64,000 bases of DNA. It comes from Paenalcaligenes suwonensis. Its GTDB lineage: Bacteria > Pseudomonadota > Gammaproteobacteria > Burkholderiales > Burkholderiaceae_B. The DNA lies in the NCBI RefSeq assembly GCF_011290505.1, contig NZ_JAANPV010000001.1:62001-126000 (forward strand). The letters are read 5' to 3'. Below are positions 35,152 to 44,861 of the stretch, one piece after another; the stretch's first letter is position 1, and the number at the start of each line of letters is the position of its first letter. Below the pieces are notes generated by a model. The model saw nothing but the letters and a program-made list of their open reading frames with translations. It searched no databases and was not told where the DNA came from. The position numbers and the translations under genes are program-made.

Positions 35152-36126
35152 ATGAACGCCTATAAAAGCATGATTGCAGGTGCTGCATTGGCCCTAGCCA
35201 GTGCGACTACTTATGCAGCAACAACGTGGCAAATGGCCACCCCTTATCCTGATGCCAACTTCCACACTCAAAACATCCAGCAGTTTGCTAAAGATGTGGA
35301 AGCAGCCACAAACGGCGAGCTAAAAATCAACGTGCACCCTGCGGGTTCATTGATCAAGCACCAGGAAATCAAAAATGCGGTGCGTTCGCAGCAGATAGAA
35401 ACGGGTGAGTTCATCATTTCTAACTTGGCGAATGAGAACCCAATGTTCGCGTTGGACTCCGTACCGTTTGTAGCGGTGTCGTTTGATGACGCGGCCAAAA
35501 TGTACGTGGTGTCTAAACCTGAACTGGAACGCCTGTTGGGTCGCCAAAACCTGAAAGTATTGTTCTCGGTAGCATGGCCTCCACAAGGGCTGTACACCGA
35601 TCGCCCTATAGAAAAGATTGAAGATCTGAAAGGCATCAAAATGCGTGCATACAGCCCGCAAACCGAACGCCTAGCGCAATTGGCGGGTGCGGTGCCGACA
35701 CAGGTAGAAGTGCCTGATTTGGCACAAGCGTTCACCACAGGCCGTGTGAACGCGATGATTACGTCCACTTCTACTGGTGTGAACACCACGGCGTGGGATT
35801 ACCTGACGCACTTCTACGATGTGGCGGCATTCTTGCCTAAGAACGTTGTGGTGGTGAACCAGCGTGTGTTTGATGGTTTGGATGAAGCCACTCAGAAAGC
35901 GGTGTTAGATGCGGCGGCTGCTGCAGAAAAACGCGGTTGGGAAATGGCCGAAGCCGATCACATTGCACAGCGTAATGTGTTGGAACAGCACGGTATCAAA
36001 GTGAGTGCAGGCTCTGAGGAGCTGAATGCTGCCCTGCATAAAGTGGGTGAGCAGATGGCAGCAGAGTGGGCGAAAGAAGCCGGCGACGAAGGTGAGGTCG
36101 TGCTTGAGGCTTACCGCGCCAACTAA
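35152..36126 (+). CDS. dctP: TRAP transporter solute-binding protein DctP
   Basis: Periplasmic receptor for a C4-dicarboxylate-like or 2-hydroxy acid. 324 residues from ATG 35152 behind a strong CGGAGGAA; the long open frame upstream is non-coding. Signal peptide 1-22 (cleavage near TYA-A). The DctP-family arginine that holds the substrate carboxylate is probably in GIKMRAYSPQTERLAQLAGAVP (split about residues 162-183). First gene of the TRAP operon. The divergent lhgO suggests L-2-hydroxyglutarate or a relative as ligand (inference). Confidence 0.9.
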   Translation: MNAYKSMIAGAALALASATTYAATTWQMATPYPDANFHTQNIQQFAKDVEAATNGELKINVHPAGSLIKHQEIKNAVRSQQIETGEFIISNLANENPMFALDSVPFVAVSFDDAAKMYVVSKPELERLLGRQNLKVLFSVAWPPQGLYTDRPIEKIEDLKGIKMRAYSPQTERLAQLAGAVPTQVEVPDLAQAFTTGRVNAMITSTSTGVNTTAWDYLTHFYDVAAFLPKNVVVVNQRVFDGLDEATQKAVLDAAAAAEKRGWEMAEADHIAQRNVLEQHGIKVSAGSEELNAALHKVGEQMAAEWAKEAGDEGEVVLEAYRAN

Positions 36127-36142
36127 CTTCTGACTGTAATTC

Positions 36143-36168
36143 GCCAGCGCAGTGATTCCTGCGCTGGC
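36143..36168 (+). other. Intercistronic hairpin between dctP and dctQ
   Basis: GCCAGCGCAG (36143-36152) / CTGCGCTGGC (36159-36168), perfect 10-bp stem, 6-nt loop, no T tract. Same position and probable mRNA-protecting role as the hairpin after tctC. Confidence 0.68.
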
Positions 36169-36190
36169 ATCTTGATGTGGGCAAACTGCC

Positions 36191-36742
36191 ATGCGCAAAA
36201 TCTTGGATGGCCTTTATACGATCAGTGCAGGTTTAGCTGCACTGTCGTTGGCGAGCATAGCCGCTATTGTTTTTGGTCAGGTGATCTTCAATACGATCGA
36301 TTACGTGGCTCTTCGTTTCTTTGATCAGAGTTTTGGCTTGCTGATCCCTTCCTATTCGCTGTTTTCAGGTTATGCGCTGGGTTTTGCCACGTTTTTATCC
36401 TTGGGTTTGGGGTTACGCAAAGCCGTACATATACGGGTGACCTTGCTGGAGTCCAAGCTGCCTTCTCCTATACGTAGAGGCACACTGACCATCATCGCGC
36501 TGTTAGGGGTAATGATGGGTGTGCTGTTTACCTATAGCTTGGGTGTGTTGGCCTACGAGTCCTTTTTGTGGGGCGACCGTGCCAGTGGTTTAGTCAAAGT
36601 GCCTTTGTGGATACCGCAAAGCGTGTTGTGTGTGGGGTCGGCTGTCTTTTTGGTCGCGGCACTGGACACCTTGCAGGAAATTGTACGTACAGGTCGCAGC
36701 GATGCGCTGGCGGCGGACTCGGTTGCTGAGGAGGCGCTGTAA
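36191..36742 (+). CDS. dctQ: TRAP transporter small permease DctQ
   Basis: A 183-residue membrane protein with four hydrophobic helices (about 12-34, 55-78, 95-118, 135-160), the DctQ pattern. Ends in the TAATG overlap that starts dctM. Required partner of DctM. Confidence 0.87.
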   Translation: MRKILDGLYTISAGLAALSLASIAAIVFGQVIFNTIDYVALRFFDQSFGLLIPSYSLFSGYALGFATFLSLGLGLRKAVHIRVTLLESKLPSPIRRGTLTIIALLGVMMGVLFTYSLGVLAYESFLWGDRASGLVKVPLWIPQSVLCVGSAVFLVAALDTLQEIVRTGRSDALAADSVAEEAL

Positions 36743-38043
36743 TGTCTGATGTAACCATGTCATTGATTATGGTGGGCGTGCTGTTGGGCTGCCTAGCCAT
36801 AGGGTTGTGGGTGTCTATAGCACTGTTTGTGACAGGCATAGTGGGCATACTGTTGTTTTCCAACGCCCCTATTGTGAGTGTGTTGGCGACCAATATTTGG
36901 AGTTCGTCAGCAGAATGGTCACTCGCGGCTTTGCCCTTGTTTATCTGGATGGGTGAAATTCTATTTCGCTCACGCATGTCGCAAGACTTGTTTTCAGGGT
37001 TGGCACCGTGGATGCGGTCGCTACCGGGTGGTTTAGGGCATGTGGGTATTTTGGCGTCAGGAATTTTTGCGGCGGTAAGTGGTTCGTCGGCGGCAACATG
37101 CGCCACAGTGGCTAAGGTCGCTGTGCCTGAGCTCAAACAGCGTGGCTACGATGAAAGCTTGATTTTGGGGACGATTGCAGGCTCTGGCACCTTAGGCTTG
37201 TTAATACCACCCTCCATTATTTTGATTGTGTACGGTGTGGCCGCCGAGCTGTCCATCGCCCGCTTGTTTATTGCGGGTGTGGTGCCCGGTGTATTGGTGA
37301 TCTTGTTGTTTATGGCGTATGTCGCCATTTGGTCTACCAAGAACAAAGACAAAGTACCGGCCAAAGATCCGCCCATGAGCTTTGCTCAAAAAATGAAAGC
37401 CACACGTACGTTGTTACCTGTGACGCTGCTCATTTTGGGTGTGATTGGCTCTATTTATTCTGGTTTGGCCAGCCCAACCGATTCGGCTGCTGTGGGTGTA
37501 GTGATTGCATTGCTGCTAAGCTGGATTTTTGGTGATTTGAACTGGAAAACCTTCAAAGAAGGTCTGGTCGCTGCCACCTTGTCATCGTCCATGATTGCGT
37601 TGATTTTGGCGGGTTCGGCGTTCTTGACCATTGCGATGGGCTATTCCAACCTGCCTATGAATTTGGCTCGCTGGATTGGCGATTTGGGCTTGAATAACTA
37701 CGCACTGTTGGCGGCGTTAACGGTGTTCTTTATTGTGCTGGGTTGCTTCCTAGATGGTATTTCCATCGTGGTGCTGACCAGCGCGGTGTTGTTGCCAGCG
37801 GTACAGGCTGCAGGATTAGACCCAATTTGGTTTGGTGTGTACTTGGTGCTGGTTGTAGAAATGGGGCAATTAACCCCACCAGTAGGTTTGAATTTGTTTG
37901 TGCTGCAAGGCATGACAGGCAAAGATATTTTGTTCTTGTCCAAAGCGGCGTTGCCATTCTTCTTGATGTTGCTGCTAACGATCTTGTTGGTGGTGATGGT
38001 GCCTGACATTGTGCTGGGCTTGCCCAAAATGATGTACGGCTAA
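36742..38043 (+). CDS. dctM: TRAP transporter large permease DctM
   Basis: Sodium-coupled permease of 433 residues with about 12 helices. DctM signatures: PLFIWMGEILFRSRMS (about 67-82), the scoop segment FAAVSGSSAATCATVAKVAVPELKQRGYD and SGTLGLLIPPSIILIVYG (about 133-150), and in the second half EMGQLTPPVGLNLFV. One-base overlap with dctQ; a strong terminator follows. Confidence 0.92.
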   Translation: MSDVTMSLIMVGVLLGCLAIGLWVSIALFVTGIVGILLFSNAPIVSVLATNIWSSSAEWSLAALPLFIWMGEILFRSRMSQDLFSGLAPWMRSLPGGLGHVGILASGIFAAVSGSSAATCATVAKVAVPELKQRGYDESLILGTIAGSGTLGLLIPPSIILIVYGVAAELSIARLFIAGVVPGVLVILLFMAYVAIWSTKNKDKVPAKDPPMSFAQKMKATRTLLPVTLLILGVIGSIYSGLASPTDSAAVGVVIALLLSWIFGDLNWKTFKEGLVAATLSSSMIALILAGSAFLTIAMGYSNLPMNLARWIGDLGLNNYALLAALTVFFIVLGCFLDGISIVVLTSAVLLPAVQAAGLDPIWFGVYLVLVVEMGQLTPPVGLNLFVLQGMTGKDILFLSKAALPFFLMLLLTILLVVMVPDIVLGLPKMMYG

Positions 38044-38093
38044 GTAGTACCAAGCCACCTATTGGGTGGTCTATACCTCTGATGAATTTATAG

Positions 38094-38128
38094 CCCGGTT
38101 ATTGCGTAAGCGATAGCTGGGTTTTTTT
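38094..38128 (+). terminator. Rho-independent terminator of the TRAP operon
   Basis: CCCGGTTATTGC (38094-38105) pairs with GCGATAGCTGGG (38110-38121), including G-U pairs, GTAA tetraloop, then seven T residues. Confidence 0.88.
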
Positions 38129-38196
38129 CGTGGCGACGCGGTAGCCACAGGTTTTTCCTAATTGTGGTGGGTGTGTGAACTGTTTATTGTGGAGTC

Positions 38197-38212
38197 GTGA
38201 CCAATCGGTCAC
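38197..38212. promoter_or_regulatory. TetR operator, copy 1 (upstream of SBP gene)
   Basis: GTGACC-AATC-GGTCAC, perfect 6-bp arms around 4 bp, 62 bp before the start of the first ABC binding-protein gene. The same arms recur at 51090-51105 in front of the operon that encodes the TetR regulator. Likely target of that regulator. Confidence 0.68.
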
Positions 38213-38274
38213 AGAGCAAGGGGGTAGAAACTAGAAGTAGAAAGTTCACACAAAAAACAGTGAGGTAGACAACG

Positions 38275-39858
38275 ATGAAGCGATTGCAATCCTGCAGGCT
38301 TAAGCGAGTCTTGCAAGCCGTAGTATCTGGCTCGGTGCTGGTGGCTGCGGCTCCTGCCATGGCGCAAACCATTACCGCCGTGATGCATTCTGGCTTACGT
38401 ATGATGGACCCCATACAAAGCACCGCATTTATTACCCGAGAGCACGGATACATGATCTATGACACTTTGGTGGGCATGGATTCCGATTTCACGGTGCAGC
38501 CACAAATGGCGAGCTGGGAAGTGTTGGACGATGGCAAGGTGTATAGATTCACCTTACGTGATGGCTTGAAATGGCACGATGGCACGCCGGTAACGTCTGA
38601 AGATTGTGTGGCATCCATTCAGCGTTGGTTAGACAATGACAATACCGGCCCTGTGATTAAAGACTTTCTGGCGGGCTATAACATCGTCGATGATCAGGTG
38701 TTTGACGTGCAGCTAAACGAGCCTACTAGCTTGTTGCTGGATAGCTTAGCCAAAATCAGTTCGCGTCCTGCTTTTATGATGCCCAAACGCATTGTGGAGG
38801 CCTCGGCAGATAAAGCTGTGTCTGAAATGATTGGTTCTGGCCCCTTTAAGTTTGTGGCAGAGGAGTTTCGCCCTGGCGTGAAAGTGGTGTACGAGAAAAA
38901 CACCGATTATCTGCCCCGCAGTGAGCCTAGCGATTGGACGTCAGGCGGTAAAGTGGTGAATGTGGATAAGGTGGAATGGGTCAGCATGCCAGACGCCATG
39001 ACGGCTGCGAATGCACTGTTAAATGGTGAGGTGGACTACATAGAACACTACCCTTACGATTTGCTGCCGCTAGTACAGAACAATAGCGACCTAGTCACCA
39101 AAGTGATTGATCCGCTGGGTAACTGGAGTTACTACCGTATGAATCACTTGTATCCGCCTTTTGATAACAAGCTGGTGCGGCAAGCGGCAATGTATGCCGT
39201 CAGCCAAGAAGACGTGATGAAAGCCTTGGTGGGTAACCCCGATTACTATTCCACCTGCCCATCGCCGTTTGGGTGTGGTACGCCCAATGCCAGCTATAGC
39301 GGCGCAGACATGATCGTGCCTGGCAACATAGAAAAAGCCAAAGCATTGCTGGCCGAGGCTAACTACGATGGCACGCCAGTGGTATTGCTGCACCCTACTG
39401 ATCATGTGATGGCTGCAGCGCAGCCAGTGGTGATTGCGGCAGCGTTGCGTAATGCAGGGTTTACCGTAGACATGCAGTCTATGGATTGGCAGTCGGTGGT
39501 ATCCAGACGTGCTAACAATAAAGCGCCTAAAGACGGTGGCTGGGGGATTTTTTCCACCTACGGTATTATTGCGGCCGCAGTAGACCCGTTTGCGAACACC
39601 ACCATTGCCGCCAATGGCGATAAAGCGTGGTTTGGCTGGCCGGATGTGCCTGAAATTGAAGCGCTGCGTGTGCAGTATGCCAAGGCGCTTAGCAAGGAAG
39701 AAAAGCAGGCCATTGCCGCGAAGATCCAAGAAATCGTTTTGGATGAAGGGGTGATTGTGCCGCTGGGCCAGTTCCGTACACCAGCGGCGTACAGTACGGC
39801 ATTAAGCGACCTGCCTGAAGCACCTATTACGGCGTTTTGGGGGGTGAAAAAGCAGTGA
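38275..39858 (+). CDS. ABC transporter substrate-binding protein, family 5 (paralog 1)
   Basis: Periplasmic dipeptide/oligopeptide-type binding protein, 527 residues; signal peptide ending AMAQ at about 31. Family-5 features: TVQPQMASWEVLDDGKVYRF, LRDGLKWHDGTPVT, and ANYDGTPVVLLHP. It is clearly paralogous to the binding protein at 44862-46454: the two share long stretches such as GYMIYDTL and SSRPAFMMP at matching positions. It stands apart from the permease genes, on the opposite strand, under its own copy of the TetR operator. Likely an alternative receptor for the same transporter, for N-acyl- or carbamoyl-D-amino acids or D-peptides (inference). Confidence 0.85.
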   Translation: MKRLQSCRLKRVLQAVVSGSVLVAAAPAMAQTITAVMHSGLRMMDPIQSTAFITREHGYMIYDTLVGMDSDFTVQPQMASWEVLDDGKVYRFTLRDGLKWHDGTPVTSEDCVASIQRWLDNDNTGPVIKDFLAGYNIVDDQVFDVQLNEPTSLLLDSLAKISSRPAFMMPKRIVEASADKAVSEMIGSGPFKFVAEEFRPGVKVVYEKNTDYLPRSEPSDWTSGGKVVNVDKVEWVSMPDAMTAANALLNGEVDYIEHYPYDLLPLVQNNSDLVTKVIDPLGNWSYYRMNHLYPPFDNKLVRQAAMYAVSQEDVMKALVGNPDYYSTCPSPFGCGTPNASYSGADMIVPGNIEKAKALLAEANYDGTPVVLLHPTDHVMAAAQPVVIAAALRNAGFTVDMQSMDWQSVVSRRANNKAPKDGGWGIFSTYGIIAAAVDPFANTTIAANGDKAWFGWPDVPEIEALRVQYAKALSKEEKQAIAAKIQEIVLDEGVIVPLGQFRTPAAYSTALSDLPEAPITAFWGVKKQ

Positions 39859-39866
39859 TGCGATGT

Positions 39867-39903
39867 ACTACCTGCCCTGCGCAAGGTCGTGCGGGCAGGT
39901 AGT
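39867..39903. terminator. Hairpin between convergent SBP and D-aminoacylase genes
   Basis: ACTACCTGCCC (39867-39877) / GGGCAGGTAGT (39893-39903), a perfect 11-bp stem with a 15-nt loop and no obvious T tract on either side. Position between two convergent stop codons suggests transcription termination. Confidence 0.55.
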
Positions 39904-39912
39904 GCGCCGCAG

Positions 39913-41373
39913 TTAAGGGGTTACGGCTTCGCGAGACAGCACATGCCCGGGACGGGCATCCGTAGTTTGCCCTGCATTCCATACTATTTTGCCGTTCACC
40001 AATACCGTTTCTATACCAATGGCTGGGGCGATGGGCCTAGCGAAACTGGAGGCTTCCGCAACGGTGTCTGCATGTAGTATGACCAAATCGGCGTAGGCGC
40101 CATCACGTATAAATCCACGATCTCGTAATCCAAATTTTTGGGCGCTTAAGCCCGTCATTTTATGAATGGCTTTTTCAAAGCTGAATAAGCCACGCTCGCG
40201 TGAGTAATGGCCCAGCACACGGGGAAAACTGCCCCATAAGCGTGGATGCGGGACGGCATCATGCGGTAAGCCATCTGAACCAATCATGGTGTCGTCAAAC
40301 GCCAAAATACGCGATACGTCGGCATCGTCCATGCGGTGGTAAATAGCCCCTGCAGGTTGCAGCCTGCCTACGGCTTCTTCTAGGCTGCACTGCCATTCTT
40401 TTTGTATGTCCGCTAAGTCGCGACCGGCCATGTCAGGGCACGATTTAGACCATGTCACCAGCACCTTCAACGCGGATGAGGCATGTTTTACTGACAGCAC
40501 GGTAGAAGACGCAGCATAGGGGTAGCAGTCTAGGCAAATGTCTTGCACTCCCATTTGTTGGCGTATGCGTTCTAGGGTTTCCGTAGAGCGTCCGAAGTTG
40601 TTTTTACCCGCGACTTTATGGTGCGAGATCACGACGGGTAAGTTGGCTTCACGACCAATGCGGAAAGCCTCTTCTAGTGCGTCCATGACGTGGTCCGATT
40701 CGTCACGCAAATGGGTGCAATACACCCCACCAAATTCAGCAGCAACTTTAGCCAGTTCAATCACTTCCTCAGTCGAGGCGGCAATGGCAGGGTCGTAAGC
40801 CAAGCCTGTGGATAAACCAATGGCACCAGCTTGCATAGCTTCACGCAACAAGGCTTTCATGCGGGTGAGTTCGTCGGCGGTGGCAGGTCGGTCCAAGGCT
40901 GACATGGCTACAATGCGCAGCGTGGTGTGGCCCACTAAAGGGGCACAATTGGTGGCGGCGGGTTGTTGCTGCAGGGCGTCTACGTAGCTTTGGAAGGTGG
41001 GGTGTGTGAACCAGTCCCCTTCCCCATCCAGCAAATCTAAAGGTGGTGTGATGGGGGCTTGTAGGCGTTGCGGTGTAGGGGCTAGCGAAATACCGCAGTT
41101 GCCGGTAATCACCGTGGTGACCCCTTGGCTAACTTTAGGCTCCATGCTGTTACTGGACAGCAGTAAGCGGTCGTCATGCGTGTGGGTGTCTATAAAGCCG
41201 GGCGATACTACCAAGCCACGGGCATCAATGCGCTGATCGGCCGTCCAGTGGCTGCAGTCCCCTACAAAGGCGATGCGGTCATCGATGATGGCAATGTCGG
41301 CATCAAACCTAGGGGCACCTGTGCCATCGGCCACCTCGGCGTGTTGAATCAGAATGTGGGCATGTTTGGCCAT
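39913..41373 (-). CDS. N-acyl-D-amino-acid deacylase (D-aminoacylase)
   Basis: Zn-dependent amidohydrolase releasing free D-amino acids from N-acyl-D-amino acids, 486 residues, the family size. Metal motif H64-x-H66-D67 in FIDTHTHDDRLLL, metal-bridging C93 in ITGNCGIS (a D-aminoacylase hallmark), later His ligands in CTHLRDESD and VVISHHKVAG, and the catalytic Asp in DDTMIGSDGLPH. Last gene of the nine-gene operon that begins at 51071, 21 bp behind the ABC ATPase. Dihydroorotase-like relatives lack the Cys motif. Acyl-chain and side-chain preference unknown. Confidence 0.9.
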   Translation of the reverse strand: MAKHAHILIQHAEVADGTGAPRFDADIAIIDDRIAFVGDCSHWTADQRIDARGLVVSPGFIDTHTHDDRLLLSSNSMEPKVSQGVTTVITGNCGISLAPTPQRLQAPITPPLDLLDGEGDWFTHPTFQSYVDALQQQPAATNCAPLVGHTTLRIVAMSALDRPATADELTRMKALLREAMQAGAIGLSTGLAYDPAIAASTEEVIELAKVAAEFGGVYCTHLRDESDHVMDALEEAFRIGREANLPVVISHHKVAGKNNFGRSTETLERIRQQMGVQDICLDCYPYAASSTVLSVKHASSALKVLVTWSKSCPDMAGRDLADIQKEWQCSLEEAVGRLQPAGAIYHRMDDADVSRILAFDDTMIGSDGLPHDAVPHPRLWGSFPRVLGHYSRERGLFSFEKAIHKMTGLSAQKFGLRDRGFIRDGAYADLVILHADTVAEASSFARPIAPAIGIETVLVNGKIVWNAGQTTDARPGHVLSREAVTP

Positions 41374-41394
41374 AGTCTTTCTCGTGTACGTTGA

Positions 41395-43059
41395 TCAGTG
41401 AATGGCGGCCTCAAGGGGGCGGAAATGTTGGAAATCCCAATGGCGTCCGGGGGCGGCGTCAATCAGCGAACGGGTGTAGTCGTGTTGGGGGTTGACCAGC
41501 ACTTGTTCGGTAGGCCCGGCCTCGACGACGGTGCCTCGCTGCATCACAATAATTTGGTCGCAAATTTGCGCGGCGACGCGTAGATCATGGGTGATAAACA
41601 GCACGGCAATGCCTATGCGCTGGCGCAGCTCGTCTAACAGCTTTAACACTTGCGCTTGTACGGAGACGTCTAGTGCGGATACGGCTTCGTCGGCCACCAG
41701 AATATCGGGCTCCAATACCAAGGCACGGGCAATACATAAGCGTTGGCGCTGCCCGCCTGAAAACTGGTGTGGATAACGGCTTAGCACACTGCGATCCATG
41801 CCTATCCATTCCAGCAAAGTATCAATACGCTTTTCACATTCACTGGCGCTTAACCCATAGTTCTGCATGCCTTCTAACAGGGCATCGTGTATGCGCAAGC
41901 GCGGGTTAAGGGAACGGTAGGGGTCTTGGAAGACGATTTGTATGCGTTGGCGTAATTGGCGTAGCTCTTCGCCAGTGGCGGTGGCTAGGTCGGCGTCGCC
42001 TAAGGCGACTTGCCCTGACGAGGGTTTAATCAGTCGCATAATGCAGCGTGCCACCGACGACTTACCTGAGCCGGACTCCCCCACAATGCCGATAATTTCG
42101 CCTTTGTTCAGGGTAAAAGACACGTTGTTGGCAGCCACTACCTTGCGGCTGGCCGAAAACAGCACGCGTTCTTCATAGGTTTTATTCAGTTCAGACACCT
42201 GCAAAATGGGGGCAGGCGTAATATCGCGCGGTGCGGGTGGCACTAAGCTTGGCACGGATGACACCAACAGGCGCGTGTAGTCTTGAGTGGGGGCACGTAA
42301 AATGGTGTCTCGGGTACCTGTTTCTACCATGGCACCACGATTCATCACCACAATGCGGTCGGCAATTTCGGCTACTACCCCAAAATCGTGAGTGATGAAC
42401 AGTACAGCCGTATTTTGTTGCTCTTGCAGTTCGCGTATGAGGGCCAGAATCTGCTTTTGGGTGGTGACGTCTAAGGCCGTGGTGGGCTCGTCGGCAATGA
42501 GCAGACGAGGCTTTAAGATCAGTGCCATGCTGATCACAATGCGTTGGCGCTGTCCGCCTGATAACTGGTGTGGGTAGGCACGATAAATTTTATCGGGGTT
42601 AGGTAAATGCACCGCCTCGAACATTGCCAGCACCTGTTTTTTACGCTCGCTGGGGTTACGCACACCGTGCACTTTGAGCACCTCTTCCACCTGCGGGCCT
42701 ACGCGTTCTACTGGGTTGAGCGCGGTCATGGGCTCTTGGAATATCATGGCCATTTTGGAGGCGCGCAAGGTGCGTATGCGGCTGGGTGAGGCGTCCAGCA
42801 GGTTTTCGCCATCCAACAAAATACGGCCTTGAGTGGCCTGCAGCTCGGCTTTAGGAAGCAAGCCCATGGTGGCGAGCGAAGTCACCGATTTACCCGAGCC
42901 CGATTCGCCTACTAGGCAGACGGTTTCACCGGGGTGTATATCCAGCGAAATGCTAGAAATGGCGTGCTGCCCTTCTTTGCTATTGGCGATGCGTACCCAC
43001 AGGTCTTGTACCTGCAGCACGGGCTGGTCACTCTGCGTCGTTGAAAAGGTTTGCGTCAT
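41395..43059 (-). CDS. Dipeptide ABC transporter ATPase with two fused nucleotide-binding domains
   Basis: Energy subunit of the peptide-type importer, 554 residues: two complete NBDs in one chain, each with Walker A GESGSGKS, signature LSGGQRQR or FSGGQRQR, and Walker B ([20 protein letters not shown]), i.e. DppD and DppF fused, as in GsiA/YejF. Begins with an ATGA overlap with the permease upstream. The second NBD ends in the usual oligopeptide-transporter tail. Confidence 0.9.
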   Translation of the reverse strand: MTQTFSTTQSDQPVLQVQDLWVRIANSKEGQHAISSISLDIHPGETVCLVGESGSGKSVTSLATMGLLPKAELQATQGRILLDGENLLDASPSRIRTLRASKMAMIFQEPMTALNPVERVGPQVEEVLKVHGVRNPSERKKQVLAMFEAVHLPNPDKIYRAYPHQLSGGQRQRIVISMALILKPRLLIADEPTTALDVTTQKQILALIRELQEQQNTAVLFITHDFGVVAEIADRIVVMNRGAMVETGTRDTILRAPTQDYTRLLVSSVPSLVPPAPRDITPAPILQVSELNKTYEERVLFSASRKVVAANNVSFTLNKGEIIGIVGESGSGKSSVARCIMRLIKPSSGQVALGDADLATATGEELRQLRQRIQIVFQDPYRSLNPRLRIHDALLEGMQNYGLSASECEKRIDTLLEWIGMDRSVLSRYPHQFSGGQRQRLCIARALVLEPDILVADEAVSALDVSVQAQVLKLLDELRQRIGIAVLFITHDLRVAAQICDQIIVMQRGTVVEAGPTEQVLVNPQHDYTRSLIDAAPGRHWDFQHFRPLEAAIH

Positions 43060-43901
43060 CGTTTGATCATCCTTGGGTCCAGTTCGTCACGCAGCACATC
43101 GCCCAATACGTTGACACTCAATAACGTGAGGGCCAGCAAAATACCGGGATACAGCACCAAGCCAGGGTAAAGTTGGAAGAACATGCGGCCATCTGCCATG
43201 ATGTTGCCCCACGATGGAATTTCGGGCGGCAAACCGGCCCCTAGAAAGCTTAAAGTGGACTCAATCAAAATGGCCGATGCAAAGATGTAGGTGCCCTGCA
43301 CAATCAGTGGAGCCCAGGTATTAGGAATAATGTGGGTCACGATGATTTTTGGGATACGTGACCCCAAAGTGATAGCAGCTTCTACGTAGGGCTCTGTGCG
43401 TATAGACAAAATTACACTGCGCACCAGTCGCACAACGCGGGGAATTTCTGGGATCACAATGGCCACTAATACCGTCAGCAAACTGCTGCCGGTAAGCGAT
43501 ACCAACGCAATGGCCAGCAAGATGCTGGGAATCGCCATAATGCCATCCATAACACGCATGATGATGGCATCAAACAGCGGGAAATAACCGGCCAGCACAC
43601 CAATAAATAAGCCCAAAGTTAGGCTAAAAAGTGCGGCACCTAGCCCGACGACCATAGACACTTGGGCACCGTACACCACACGAGAATACATGTCGCGGCC
43701 AAACGCATCGCTGCCCAACCAGTGTTCTGCGCTAATGGGTGATAAACGTGAGGCAGGGTTGATTTGTATAGGGTCGGTGGTGCTAATGATGGGGGCAAGT
43801 ACGGCCATCGCAATCACAAGGATCACAATAGTGCAGGCTAAAAATGCCGCCGGTGACAACAGCCTAGAAAGCAGGCCACGCCAGAGAGAATAGGGTTGCA
43901 T
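43056..43901 (-). CDS. Peptide-type ABC transporter permease (DppC-like)
   Basis: A 281-residue inner-membrane permease with about six helices. N-terminal OppC/DppC start (FLACTIVILVIAMAVLAPII), GSDAFGRDMYSRVVYGAQVS, and the EAA loop EAAITLGSRIPKIIVTHIIPN that docks on the ATPase. The start is ATG 43901, 7 nt behind GAGGGAG; an upstream in-frame TTG at 43916 is less likely. Stop overlaps the ATPase start. Confidence 0.9.
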   Translation of the reverse strand: MQPYSLWRGLLSRLLSPAAFLACTIVILVIAMAVLAPIISTTDPIQINPASRLSPISAEHWLGSDAFGRDMYSRVVYGAQVSMVVGLGAALFSLTLGLFIGVLAGYFPLFDAIIMRVMDGIMAIPSILLAIALVSLTGSSLLTVLVAIVIPEIPRVVRLVRSVILSIRTEPYVEAAITLGSRIPKIIVTHIIPNTWAPLIVQGTYIFASAILIESTLSFLGAGLPPEIPSWGNIMADGRMFFQLYPGLVLYPGILLALTLLSVNVLGDVLRDELDPRMIKR

Positions 43902-43912
43902 AACAGACTCCC

Positions 43913-44851
43913 TCAATAGGTGATTCGAGGGTCAAAGACGGTGTAGAGCACGTCTATAACCAAGTTGATGAAGATGTAGGTAAGCGAGAACAGCAGAATC
44001 ACCCCTTGAATAATGGGGTAGTCGCGTGCTTGTACCGCTTCTACGACCAACCTACCTAAGCCGGGAATGTTAAAGACCGATTCGGTGACTACCACACCGC
44101 CAATTAACGCGGCAGCGCCAATGCCCACAATGGTGACGATAGGTACCGCCGCATTGCGCAAGGCATGGCGTAAAAATACAGCGCTTTCTTTTACCCCTTT
44201 GGCGCGTGCTGTACGGATGAAGTCTTCGTTCATCACTTCAATCACGCTACTGCGGGTGATACGGGCGATCAGTGCGACATACACGGTGCTGAGTGCGATG
44301 GTAGGTAACACTAAACGCTGGGCGAACGCATAAAAGCCTTGGCTTAAGTCTTTGTAACCTTGTACTGGAAACCACCCTAATTGCAGCGAAAACAGGTAGA
44401 TCAGCAGGTAACCCACCACAAAAGTGGGAATAGAGAAACCCAATACCGACAAAATCATGACAAACCTGTCGGTGGCACGGCCATGTCGCCATGCGGCAAT
44501 CAAGCCAATGGGGATAGCGATCAACAAGGTGAAACTCATGGTGCTGATGGCTAAGGCAATGGTGGGGCCCATGCGGTCAGCAATCAGGGTGGTAACCGCG
44601 GTGCCAGACAAGAGCGACGTACCCAAATCACCGTGCAACAAGTTACCAGCCCAGTCGAAAAACTGGGTGGTGATGGGACGGTCTAGGCCCATTTGTGCGC
44701 GAATCGCTGCCAATTGGGCGGGCGAGGCATCGTCACCGGCAATGACTGCAGCCGGGTCGCCAGTAAGCCGTAACAAGGCAAAGATCACGATGGCCACCAT
44801 GATCACCACCGGTATGGTGGTGATCAGGCGCCTAGCAATGTAGACAAGCAT
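43913..44851 (-). CDS. Peptide-type ABC transporter permease (DppB-like)
   Basis: A 312-residue permease with about six helices: N-terminal MLVYIARRLITTIPVVIMVA, periplasmic LTGDPAAVIAGDDAS, EAA loop FIRTARAKGVKESAVFLRHAL, and C-terminal FINLVIDVLYTVFDPRI, all standard DppB features. Starts 10 bp behind the binding-protein gene. Confidence 0.9.
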   Translation of the reverse strand: MLVYIARRLITTIPVVIMVAIVIFALLRLTGDPAAVIAGDDASPAQLAAIRAQMGLDRPITTQFFDWAGNLLHGDLGTSLLSGTAVTTLIADRMGPTIALAISTMSFTLLIAIPIGLIAAWRHGRATDRFVMILSVLGFSIPTFVVGYLLIYLFSLQLGWFPVQGYKDLSQGFYAFAQRLVLPTIALSTVYVALIARITRSSVIEVMNEDFIRTARAKGVKESAVFLRHALRNAAVPIVTIVGIGAAALIGGVVVTESVFNIPGLGRLVVEAVQARDYPIIQGVILLFSLTYIFINLVIDVLYTVFDPRITY

Positions 44852-44861
44852 GCGTGGCCTC